NCBI RefSeq assembly: GCF_000069945.1
Contig: NC_010545.1
Location: 558,001 to 622,000, forward strand
Direction of reading: 5' to 3'
Origin: Corynebacterium urealyticum DSM 7109
GTDB taxonomy: Bacteria > Actinomycetota > Actinomycetes > Mycobacteriales > Mycobacteriaceae
DNA: 64,000 nt
The notes beneath the pieces were generated by a model. The model saw nothing but the letters and a program-made list of their open reading frames with translations, was not told the origin of the DNA and ran no database searches. Both the position numbers and the translations under genes were made by a program. Position 1 is the first letter of the stretch; each line of letters opens with the position of its first letter. Of the stretch, positions 38,592 through 45,896 are shown piece after piece.

Positions 38592-38876
38592 ATGAATGAC
38601 AACGTTGAGCCGAATGCAGGCACCCCTCGGCGCGACATCGAATGCCGGGACCTCGTGGACGTCCTCTACGAATATGTCGATGGCGGATGTGACGAAAACC
38701 TGCGGGCGCAGCTGCAGGAGCACCTCGATAACTGCCCCAGTTGCGTGGAGAAACTCGGCGTGGAACGCGAAATCCGTCAACTACTGCGAGTTCGCTGCGC
38801 CCAAGCCGCCCCAGTGGAGCTGCGTAGCCGCATCACCACCCAGCTGAGGGTGGTCTACCGAACCTCCCGCGGGTAG
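38592..38876 (+). CDS. rshA: Zinc-binding anti-sigma factor RshA
   Basis: This is a 94-residue anti-sigma factor with the ZAS-type motif EHLDNCPSCVEKLG (H-x3-C-x2-C) and an upstream Cys (IECRDL). Oxidation of these cysteines should release SigH. It follows sigH by 12 bp. A further C-terminal Cys (RVRCAQAAP) is present. Confidence 0.92.
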   Translation: MNDNVEPNAGTPRRDIECRDLVDVLYEYVDGGCDENLRAQLQEHLDNCPSCVEKLGVEREIRQLLRVRCAQAAPVELRSRITTQLRVVYRTSRG

Positions 38877-38990
38877 CAAGAACTCCCCGGATTAGGCATC
38901 CGGCACAGAGGGGGCGCAGCCCGGGGCGGGTTTAAAGTTCAGTCGGAGGGGGTGCCGGCGGGGCCGCCTGACAGGGATTAGGGAAAGAAA

Positions 38991-39022
38991 AACGGGCCCG
39001 GGAGAAAACTCCCGGGCCCGTT
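38991..39022 (-). terminator. Terminator of the bL37 gene
   Basis: A perfect 14-bp stem (arms 38991-39004 and 39009-39022) with an AAAA loop. The minus-strand transcript ends CCCGTTTTTCTTTC, a clear T run. It sits about 30 bp after the bL37 stop codon. Confidence 0.85.
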
Positions 39023-39052
39023 CGGCGACACCCCAGCGTGGGGTGATTGGCA

Positions 39053-39127
39053 TTATGCGTTTGGGCGCTTGCCGTGGTTCGCCTTGTTCTTGCGACGGTC
39101 CTTGCGCTTACGGCCACGCTTGCTCAT
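39053..39127 (-). CDS. Ribosomal protein bL37 (24 residues)
   Basis: This very small basic protein, MSKRGRKRKDRRKN then KANHGKRPNA, closely resembles the mycobacterial 50S protein bL37. The ribosome site TAAGGAG lies 6 bases before the ATG, and a strong terminator follows. The gene is easily missed because of its length. bL37 was found as an extra component of actinobacterial 50S subunits. It lies between rshA and whiB1. Confidence 0.88.
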   Translation of the reverse strand: MSKRGRKRKDRRKNKANHGKRPNA

Positions 39128-39261
39128 GAATTCTCCTTAAAGCATGTGCACCAGCGTTCCCAGGGGAGTAGCCGGCGCAGCGATCGGGCAATGAAATTAT
39201 TTAACCGCTATAGTCTATCCGCCCAGCAGTGGGCAGCGGAAATCAGGGGCAGCGGGAACTA

Positions 39262-39522
39262 TTAAGCGTTCGCGCGGGCGCGGGTGCGAGCGCGGTTGTT
39301 GCGGCGCTTCAGCACGCGACGCTCGTCCTCAGACATGCCACCCCACACGCCGGCGTCCTGGCCGGAGCTGATTGCCCACGTGAGGCAATCCGTGGTCACC
39401 GGGCAACGGTTGCACACCAGCTTCGCCTTCGCAGTCTGGGCGAGAGCCGGTCCGGAGTTACCAACTGGGAAAAACAGCTCGGGGTCTTCCTGGCGGCAGA
39501 CAGCCTTGTGGCGCCAATCCAT
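39262..39522 (-). CDS. whiB1: WhiB-family iron-sulfur regulator, WhiB1 type
   Basis: This is an 86-residue regulator. The four cysteines are in HKAVCRQEDPELFFPVG, then VCNRCPVTTDC. The GVWGGMSEDERR turn and a very basic tail (RRNNRARTRARANA) follow. WhiB1 carries a nitric-oxide-sensitive [4Fe-4S] cluster and works with the principal sigma factor. The ATG at 39522 has AAAGGA upstream; the TTG at 39528 is less likely. It matches M. tuberculosis Rv3219. Confidence 0.95.
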   Translation of the reverse strand: MDWRHKAVCRQEDPELFFPVGNSGPALAQTAKAKLVCNRCPVTTDCLTWAISSGQDAGVWGGMSEDERRVLKRRNNRARTRARANA

Positions 39523-39594
39523 GATCAAGTCCTTTCATGCCTATCGGGCGGTCGTAGCGGTCCGGCATGCCACGGGGGTGGCCTGGCGGAGGTC

Positions 39595-39617
39595 TCTGCC
39601 GGCGGGGAACCGGCAGA
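39595..39617. repeat. Inverted repeat in the whiB1 leader
   Basis: Perfect 8-bp arms TCTGCCGG / CCGGCAGA around a 7-base loop, about 75 bp upstream of the whiB1 start. It could fold in the leader RNA or mark a promoter-proximal operator. Confidence 0.45.
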
Positions 39618-39981
39618 AAGGTTAACGGGCGGTTAACTGCGATCCTTTGGAGCGTCCCGATGGTTGCTGGCGTCGGCCACCTGTGAGCGGTCTGTGTGCG
39701 GGGCCGATGGTGTCGTCGTTGGTGCCCCGGGGAAGGGGCGAACATGGCCTCGCGGAGCCTTAGTGCAACGCTGGGGTGCGAAGAATCGCGGGGTAAGGGC
39801 TGGTCGGGCGGTGCGGAATGAACATGAGCGCCAGGAAAGTGGCACTGCAATACCCGCGCTATGGCATGACCAAAGGACCACAACATAAACGTGGGCAGGC
39901 TGTTGTTCCCCCACCGCCTTCGCGGTTACATCAAGGAGTATGGCATGTATTTCCCAGGTTGCCTAGAGTTAACCCAGTAAA

Positions 39982-39997
39982 TGTAACCAAGCTCACA
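39982..39997. promoter_or_regulatory. Candidate GlxR (Crp-family) binding site
   Basis: TGTAA-N6-TCACA differs from the GlxR consensus TGTGA-N6-TCACA at one arm position. It lies about 170 bp before the membrane-protein gene at 40169 and about 460 bp before whiB1. Confidence 0.45.
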
Positions 39998-40155
39998 CTG
40001 TTTCGATTTGGGTAATGGCTCCGAGTGACGTAGGTGTGCCTCAGTGCTAGGTAGTCACGCCCTTGCTGGGCGGACCGGCCGGTTCCTCGCCGAGGCTTCG
40101 TGGGGCCTTCCATGAGAGCAGAGTGGCCAGAAATGGGAAGCGAGCTCGCTAAGGC

Positions 40156-40161
40156 TAGACT
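40156..40161 (+). promoter_or_regulatory. -10 box, leaderless start of the 40169 gene
   Basis: TAGACT followed by 7 bases and the ATG at 40169. Confidence 0.55.
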
Positions 40162-40168
40162 CATCGGC

Positions 40169-40582
40169 ATGAGCTCCCCGAAGAACTACTCCAAGCCGCC
40201 CACCGTCATCCAATACGCCGGCCTCTACGGCCTGATCCAGGGCCTCATCGGCATCGCCTTCGGCATCTTTCTCGTCGTCCGCGAAGCCCAAGGCTTCCAC
40301 GACCCCACCGCAAAAATCAGCGGCTACGGCACCGCCCTGTGGTTCTTCTTCATCTTCGGGGCCGTCGCCGTCTGCGGCTACTTCCTCTATCGGGGACGCT
40401 CCTGGGGTCGCGGCCCGGTGGTCATGCTGCAGATCTGCCTGGTTCCGGTGGCTTATTACATGTTCCGGTCCGGCCGTCCCGAACTGGCCGTTCCCACCAC
40501 GCTGGTCCTGATTCTTGGGCTCGCGCTGCTGTTCAACCCCACCGCGATCAACTGGTGGACGATGGACCACTACCGCGACTAA
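40169..40582 (+). CDS. Conserved membrane protein (Rv3217c-like)
   Basis: This is a 137-residue protein with about four membrane helices (LIQGLIGIAFGIFLVV, TALWFFFIFGAVAVCGYFLY, VVMLQICLVPVAYYMF and TTLVLILGLALLFNPTAI), which is most of its length. It resembles small conserved actinobacterial membrane proteins found next to whiB1. No function is known. Its stop codon overlaps the stop codon of the convergent beta-propeller gene. Confidence 0.75.
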   Translation: MSSPKNYSKPPTVIQYAGLYGLIQGLIGIAFGIFLVVREAQGFHDPTAKISGYGTALWFFFIFGAVAVCGYFLYRGRSWGRGPVVMLQICLVPVAYYMFRSGRPELAVPTTLVLILGLALLFNPTAINWWTMDHYRD

Positions 40583-41856
40583 GAACCGAGTACGACGACC
40601 TCGTTACCGCGCTGCTCGACCACAAAGCCACCACTGACCCGCAGGTGTACTGGCGAGCCAGCTACTAGGCCATCCCGGCGGACCGGAATTGTCCGCTCCT
40701 TCTTCTTGTGCTTCGTGTCGAAGACCTGGACGCCGCCCTCGACCGGAACCAGCAGACGGTCGGCCATATTTGCGCCGGCACCCAAGGCGCCGCGCACCGT
40801 GAACTCCGGGGCCAGGCTTGTGGGGTGAAAACCCACCACAGCATCACCTGTCCACCACGTCATGTTGTGCGGCAGATCCGCCGTGACCGGCAGCACCGGG
40901 GTGTCCTGAGCAGTGCCAGCAAGCGCCGGGGTGGCGGGCATCGGGTAGTGGTTGACCTCGCCGGAATCGCTGGCCACGATCAGCTCCGGCTTCCCATCAC
41001 CACTCGCCCCCGTTGGCGCGTACACCGCCGCATGGTGCTGCGCGATCGCCACCAACTGGCCATCCCGGGGGACATAAAAGCTGTGGAGCTCCTCCGGCAC
41101 ATCCGAGCGCTCCGGCTTCGTCTTGAGCAACCGCAGCAGGATCTTGTCCTCACCCTCGCAGTGCTGGGTTGTCGCCAGCAGCTCGGTGCGGGTCAGGGCA
41201 GAAGTAAACGGGCAGTCCGCGTAGCGCTGCTCCTCCTTCTTCACCGGTGTTTCCTGGCGGCCCACTTCCGTGGTGCGCACCAGGTCGCTGCGCCACAGCT
41301 CCACCCGGTGCGGGGACACGATGCCCGTGGAGTCATTCGAACGCAGCGCCGTGGCGGCATCCTGCGCCAACGCCGAACGGGTGTGGGCGTAGTCGCCAGT
41401 GCTCGCAGCCAGGCTCACCACATCCCCGCAGCCCTTCGAGCCACGGTAGATCGCGACGATCCGCTCGTTACTAAAAGTCACATCGCACAGTGGCAGCCCG
41501 CGGTCGTAGGTCCACGCCACCTCGCCCGAGCGGAGATCATGCATGGACAGCACATCGTCCTCGGCGGTGAGCACACCACCGGAAAGTAGGATCGGGGCAA
41601 CCGTCTGCGGGGACGTTCCCCGCCACAGCTCCCGGAGTGTTGTCGGGGCGGCCTCAGCCGCCGCCGGGGCGGATAGAGTGGCGGCCTGGGTGCGGTCCAC
41701 CCGGCGCGCGTCCGATCCCCACCAGCTAGTGACCAGCACCACCACGAGGAAAAGAATGATTGCGCCCACCGCGAGGTAATCCTTGCGCGAGGCCCGCTCC
41801 GGGCGGGGCCAGCGGCGCTGCGTTGATGTGGTCTGGGCGGGGGAGTGAGGCGCCAT
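40579..41856 (-). CDS. Membrane-anchored beta-propeller-like protein (Rv3212-like)
   Basis: This is a 425-residue protein with one N-terminal membrane segment (VGAIILFLVVVLVTSWWG, near residues 30-48) and an extracytoplasmic part with repeated strand patterns like PQQ-type propellers (AEDDVLSMHDLRSGEVAWTY, DTKHKKKERTIPVRRDG). A Cys pair may form a disulfide. Its start codon overlaps the rhlE stop codon by 1 base, so the two are co-translated. The same adjacency exists in M. tuberculosis (Rv3211-Rv3212). The role is unknown. Confidence 0.78.
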   Translation of the reverse strand: MAPHSPAQTTSTQRRWPRPERASRKDYLAVGAIILFLVVVLVTSWWGSDARRVDRTQAATLSAPAAAEAAPTTLRELWRGTSPQTVAPILLSGGVLTAEDDVLSMHDLRSGEVAWTYDRGLPLCDVTFSNERIVAIYRGSKGCGDVVSLAASTGDYAHTRSALAQDAATALRSNDSTGIVSPHRVELWRSDLVRTTEVGRQETPVKKEEQRYADCPFTSALTRTELLATTQHCEGEDKILLRLLKTKPERSDVPEELHSFYVPRDGQLVAIAQHHAAVYAPTGASGDGKPELIVASDSGEVNHYPMPATPALAGTAQDTPVLPVTADLPHNMTWWTGDAVVGFHPTSLAPEFTVRGALGAGANMADRLLVPVEGGVQVFDTKHKKKERTIPVRRDGLVAGSPVHLRVSGGFVVEQRGNEVVVLGS

Positions 41857-43349
41857 TAGTTCTTTGCCCCGCCGTTCCCGCCGCGCGAGCGCCCACCCCG
41901 ACCGCGCTCGCTACGGCTTCGGCCCTGCGCGCTCGGACCGTGGCTACGAGACACGTGGCCACGCGAAGCAACCCTATGGCCACGCGAGCCAGCCCCTGCG
42001 CCGCGCTCACCGCGACCACCGCGGGAACGCCGAGCCGGGGCCGTCGCCGCCGCCGAACCAGCAACCCGACGATTCGGCCCCACTCGGTCGCTCAGCTCCC
42101 CGTCCGTGGGTAGCCCCAGCACATCTAGCAGCTCAGGGGACTGTGAGAACCACTGCGGCGGGTCCTGCAGGCCCAAGCCCAACGCCTCGCTGATGTGATC
42201 CCACCGGGGCACCTCATCCCAACCGACCAGCGTGATCGCGGTGCCGTCCTTACCAGCGCGCGCCGTGCGGCCAATCCGGTGCACATACGTCCGCTCGTCC
42301 TCCGGGACCTGGTAGTTGACCACATGGGTGACATCCGTGACGTCGATGCCGCGGGCAGCTACGTCCGTGGCGACCATGACGTCCACCGCACCATCCCGGA
42401 ACAGCTGCAGGGACTGTTCGCGGTCCGCCTGGCGCATATCGCCATGCACCGCGCCGACCCTAAAGCCCCAGGCGGCCAGGTCCTCAGCGACCATCGCGGC
42501 CTGCCGCTTCGTCGGGGTGAACACGATCGTCCGGCCCCGGCCCGGGCTCTGCAGAATCCGGGAGAGCGTGGACATCCGGTCCAGCTTGTGGGACTGGAAC
42601 GCGATCTGGGTGACCCGCTCGTGCGTATCCGCCGCAGCCGTGGAGTCCGCCTGGATCATCACCGGTTGCTTCATGAACTCCCGCGACAGGCTCAGGACCG
42701 GCCCTGGCATCGTCGCGGAAAACAGCATAGTCTGCCGGTCCGGGCTGGTCAGCGACATGATCTGCCGAATATCGTCCAGGAAGCCCTGATCCAGCATCTC
42801 ATCGGCCTCGTCCAGCACCAGAACCTCCACCCCGGACAGCTCCAGCTCACCGCGGCGGTGCAGATCCAACAGGCGGCCCGGTGTGCCCACCACCACGTCC
42901 GTGCCCCGGCTCAGCGCCCGGATCTGCTGGTTGAAGCCCACCCCGCCATAGATTGGTGTGACCGTCACCCGGTGGTCGTTCGCCGGAATCACGAGGTTCG
43001 CCGTGGCCAGCGTGAGGTCCTCAGCCACCTGCAGGCACAGCTCACGGGTGGGGACCACCACGAGGCCGCGAACGCTGCCATCGAGTTCGGTGATGCCGGC
43101 GTCGTCGAAAATCCGGTCCAACAACGGCACGCCGAAACCCAAGGTCTTGCCCATCCCCGTGCGAGCCTGACCGATCAGATCATCGCCCCGCAACGCGATC
43201 GGTAGGGTCAGCTCCTGGATCGCAAACGCCGTGGGCATCCCCGCCTGCTCCAAAGCCTCGGCGATTTCGGCTGCCACCCCCAAGGAACGGAACGTGGGCC
43301 CGGGGGTTGCCCCCGAGTGATCATCGGAGGGGAGATGGGGCGCTGGCAC
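41856..43349 (-). CDS. rhlE: DEAD-box RNA helicase RhlE-like
   Basis: This is a 497-residue helicase. Motifs in order are the Q motif (FAIQELTLPIAL), I (ARTGMGKT), Ia (VVPTREL), II (VLDEADEML), III (SAT), IVa-V (VATDVAARGIDV) and VI (YVHRIGRTARAG). The C-terminal region of about 80 residues is Arg/Ser/Gly-rich, an RNA-binding tail. The start GTG at 43349 has AGGGAGG eight bases upstream; the ATG at 43391 lacks such a site. It should remodel rRNA or mRNA, and it is coupled to the propeller gene downstream. Confidence 0.92.
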   Translation of the reverse strand: MPAPHLPSDDHSGATPGPTFRSLGVAAEIAEALEQAGMPTAFAIQELTLPIALRGDDLIGQARTGMGKTLGFGVPLLDRIFDDAGITELDGSVRGLVVVPTRELCLQVAEDLTLATANLVIPANDHRVTVTPIYGGVGFNQQIRALSRGTDVVVGTPGRLLDLHRRGELELSGVEVLVLDEADEMLDQGFLDDIRQIMSLTSPDRQTMLFSATMPGPVLSLSREFMKQPVMIQADSTAAADTHERVTQIAFQSHKLDRMSTLSRILQSPGRGRTIVFTPTKRQAAMVAEDLAAWGFRVGAVHGDMRQADREQSLQLFRDGAVDVMVATDVAARGIDVTDVTHVVNYQVPEDERTYVHRIGRTARAGKDGTAITLVGWDEVPRWDHISEALGLGLQDPPQWFSQSPELLDVLGLPTDGELSDRVGPNRRVAGSAAATAPARRSRGGRGERGAGAGSRGHRVASRGHVSRSHGPSAQGRSRSERGRGGRSRGGNGGAKN

Positions 43350-43451
43350 GGTCGGAACCTCCCTAAAACAAGGCAGTACTATGATGGTCACATTAGCGCA
43401 CCGACGAGTGCGCCAGATCTTTCAAGAACCAACGGACGGAGATCGACAAGC

Positions 43452-43685
43452 ATGCAACTGAAGATCGGCTTCATTAACTCCCAGCGCGAGCTCGCCATCG
43501 ACCTCGATAAGAACGAGGTCAAGCAGGCAGAACTCGTCGAGGAGCTGCAGAACTTCCTGACCGACGGCACCGCCACCACCACCGTGGTCGAGGACGCCCG
43601 CGGCACCAAGACCGTCCTGCTGCGCGAGCAGATCGCCTACATCCAGGTCGGCGCCGAGAAGCCGCGCTCCGTGGGCTTCATCTGA
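43452..43685 (+). CDS. DUF3107 family protein
   Basis: This is a 77-residue conserved actinobacterial protein (MQLKIGFINSQRELAIDLDK) with the typical ending VGAEKPRSVGFI. The M. tuberculosis relative is the small antigen TB9.4. Its function is unknown. The start at 43452 fits the family N-terminus. The DUF3152 gene follows 23 bp downstream. Confidence 0.85.
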   Translation: MQLKIGFINSQRELAIDLDKNEVKQAELVEELQNFLTDGTATTTVVEDARGTKTVLLREQIAYIQVGAEKPRSVGFI

Positions 43686-43708
43686 TCCATTTGAAGGGCA
43701 GATAGAGG

Positions 43709-44722
43709 TTGAGCGAGGTGAATAACCCCCAGGGCACGGGTAGCGAGAACACGCAAGAAGGGCCGCGTCACCGGCGTGCGCGCCGCGAGGAATTCGCTCT
43801 GCCCGAACCCGACCATGCCCGCACCCCGCCCCGGATCGACCGACGATCTCAGGGGCAGGGGGCTCACTGGCTCAACTTCAGCGACCCCCGCGTCCGCATC
43901 GGGATCGTCGCGGTGCTCGTGCTGGTCAGTCTGCTCGTCCTCGTCGACGCCCTCCGCGGGGCAGGGGAGGACGCCGCCACCGACGTGACAGCCACCAACA
44001 ACAGCGACGACCCCGCCGACGGCGCGGCCGGCCCCGTCCCCGGCTCGGGCCACGGCGACCTGCCGACCGGGCAGCTCCCGCCCGGCGGACCGGTGACCGA
44101 GAACAGCAGCGGCAACTTCCGCACCGTCGGCGCCCCGGGCCCGAAGGTCGGCGACGGGAAACTCTTCACCTACACCGTCGAGATCGAGGACACGATCAAC
44201 ACCGCCGCCTTCGGCGGGGACGACGCCTTCGCCACGACGGTGGACGCGATCCTTTCCGACCCACGCGGCTGGACCGGGCGCGGGAAGTTCGCCTTCCAGC
44301 ACGTCGCCGCCGGTGAACTGCCGGAGGGTCAAGAACCCGACCTGCGGATCCAGCTGGCCTCCCAGGACCACACCCACGAGGTCTGCGGCAACACCTTCAA
44401 GCTGGAGACCAGCTGCTTCTACTCCGACGGCAACCGGGTCGTCATCAATGAATCCCGCTGGATTCGAGGCGCGATCCCGTTCCAGGGGGACCTCGGGGCC
44501 TACCGGCAGTACGTCATCAACCACGAGGTCGGCCACGGCATCGGCTTCGCCGCCCACCAGCCCTGCCCGAAGGACGGGCAGCTCGCTCCGATCATGATGC
44601 AGCAGACCTTGAGCGTGGATAACCGCGTGCTCCGGGAGATCAGCAACGAGGACATCTACGGGGAAAGCGACTCCACCTGCCGTGCGAACCCGTGGCCCTA
44701 CCCGGTTGCGGAAGAACAATAA
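43709..44722 (+). CDS. DUF3152 zinc metallopeptidase-like secreted protein
   Basis: This is a 337-residue protein with a membrane anchor near residues 65-85 (VRIGIVAVLVLVSLLVLVDA) and an extracytoplasmic DUF3152 domain. The zinc motif NHEVGHGIGFAAH matches HExxHxxGxxxH of metzincin-like peptidases, with the Met turn likely in APIMMQQT. Two Cys pairs probably form disulfides. The start may be TTG at 43709 or GTG at 43718, with GAGG at 43705-43708 favouring the latter. Its substrate is unknown. Confidence 0.85.
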   Translation: MSEVNNPQGTGSENTQEGPRHRRARREEFALPEPDHARTPPRIDRRSQGQGAHWLNFSDPRVRIGIVAVLVLVSLLVLVDALRGAGEDAATDVTATNNSDDPADGAAGPVPGSGHGDLPTGQLPPGGPVTENSSGNFRTVGAPGPKVGDGKLFTYTVEIEDTINTAAFGGDDAFATTVDAILSDPRGWTGRGKFAFQHVAAGELPEGQEPDLRIQLASQDHTHEVCGNTFKLETSCFYSDGNRVVINESRWIRGAIPFQGDLGAYRQYVINHEVGHGIGFAAHQPCPKDGQLAPIMMQQTLSVDNRVLREISNEDIYGESDSTCRANPWPYPVAEEQ

Positions 44723-44735
44723 GAGGTGACTCGCC

Positions 44736-45812
44736 GTGAATGAATCCCGCTCTGCCGGCACGCTGGAAACCCCACCGCCGGCCCACATCCTCAACGGCTT
44801 CCACGCGCACGTGGACAACCCCGTCCAGCTGGACCGGCCGTGGTCATATGGCTGGCGCTGCGACCGCGCGGTGATCTCCCTGGCGGAGGAGCCGATGCGC
44901 GCCTCCTGGATCGCCAAGACCACCGCGAAGATGCGGCCCGCCGGGGTGGGCGTATCGCGCCCCATGCTCTCCACCGATGGCCGGTACACGGTCTCCGGGT
45001 GGCGGGCACGGACTTTCCTTTCCGGGCACCGCGCGCCCCGCTTCGACGAGATGGCCGCCGCCGCACTGCGTATTAACGAATCCCTTCGCGGCCTGCCGCG
45101 ACCGGAGTTCCTGGCGCCCCCGGAGCTCACGGGCACGTGGGGGCAGACGGAGATCTTCGCCGCCGCGGATGCCTCCGCCTTCGCTGAGCAGCCCCAGGAA
45201 TGGATCGCCCCGGCCATGGACGCCACCGCCGTGCCCCGGAACGACATCGCCGAAGCCTTGGCCAAGGCCGTGGAAATCACCGCACTGCGCACCGAGATCA
45301 CGGCGGAAGACCAGCTGGTCCACGGCGACGTCATTGGTTGCATGATCTTCGACGGCGCGGCCGACCCCGCGATCACCGACCTGGTGCCCGCGTGGCACCC
45401 CACGGGTTGGTCGGTCGCGCTGCTCGTCGTCGACGCGATGGCCTGGGGCAACGGGGACGACGCCCTGCTGGATCGCTGGGCCCACATCCCGGACTTTATG
45501 CAGCTCGCCTTGCGCGCGGTGCTCTACCGGCTCGCGCTGCACGCCATGCTGCCCAACTCCCGGCCGGAGGCATGGCCGGGCCTGTCGCGCACCGCGGACG
45601 TCATCGCCGCGCGCGAGCAACACAACGAGGTGCAGCAGGAGCGGGAGGAAAGCGGCGAGGCTGCGGAAGAAAACGGGGAGCACGTTGGGCACGACGCCGA
45701 GGAATCGGTGAATGACACAGCGGGGGACCAGGACAGCGACGAGGCCGGTGAGGGGGCCGTCGAGGCAGGTGAGGGTGCCGGCGAGCGTGGCGCCGAGGAT
45801 GCCGAAAAGTAG
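44736..45812 (+). CDS. TIGR02569 family protein
   Basis: This is a 358-residue conserved actinobacterial protein with a kinase-like phosphotransferase fold look. The conserved part includes WSYGWRCDRAVISLAEEPMR, VSGWRARTFLSGHRAPRFDE, DQLVHGDVIGCMIFDG and PAITDLVPAWHP. The D-Q-L-V-H-G-D is similar to the catalytic loop of aminoglycoside kinases, but activity is unproven. The last about 55 residues are acidic and disordered. The start is GTG after GAGGTG. It precedes adnA as in M. tuberculosis (Rv3205c). Confidence 0.82.
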   Translation: MNESRSAGTLETPPPAHILNGFHAHVDNPVQLDRPWSYGWRCDRAVISLAEEPMRASWIAKTTAKMRPAGVGVSRPMLSTDGRYTVSGWRARTFLSGHRAPRFDEMAAAALRINESLRGLPRPEFLAPPELTGTWGQTEIFAAADASAFAEQPQEWIAPAMDATAVPRNDIAEALAKAVEITALRTEITAEDQLVHGDVIGCMIFDGAADPAITDLVPAWHPTGWSVALLVVDAMAWGNGDDALLDRWAHIPDFMQLALRAVLYRLALHAMLPNSRPEAWPGLSRTADVIAAREQHNEVQQEREESGEAAEENGEHVGHDAEESVNDTAGDQDSDEAGEGAVEAGEGAGERGAEDAEK

Positions 45813-45845
45813 CCTGAGCAGGGGCGAGAGTAGGAAAATCGAACA

Positions 45846-45864
45846 CCGCCGAAGGAATCGGCGG
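45846..45864. repeat. Inverted repeat upstream of adnA
   Basis: Perfect 7-bp arms CCGCCGA / TCGGCGG with a 5-base loop, 20 bp upstream of the adnA -10 box. It may be an operator, or a weak terminator of the preceding gene. Confidence 0.4.
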
Positions 45865-45884
45865 GGCGTGTCTGCACCGGGTGC

Positions 45885-45890
45885 CATACT
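45885..45890 (+). promoter_or_regulatory. -10 box of adnA
   Basis: CATACT followed by 6 bases and the ATG at 45897. Confidence 0.4.
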
Positions 45891-45896
45891 GATGGC

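Larger units (their letters stand above)
39523..40168. other. Long intergenic region upstream of whiB1
   Basis: These 646 bp lie between divergent genes and hold no convincing gene; the short reading frames lack ribosome sites and known motifs. It contains a hairpin TCTGCCGG / CCGGCAGA (39595-39617), two GTTAAC hexamers (39621-39636) and a GlxR-like site at 39982-39997. A long regulated whiB1 leader is likely. Confidence 0.55.

Noticed and set aside
39664..39888. Small open frame in the whiB1 upstream region
   Set aside because: No ribosome site, no similarity that I recognise, and Arg/Gly-rich random-like composition.
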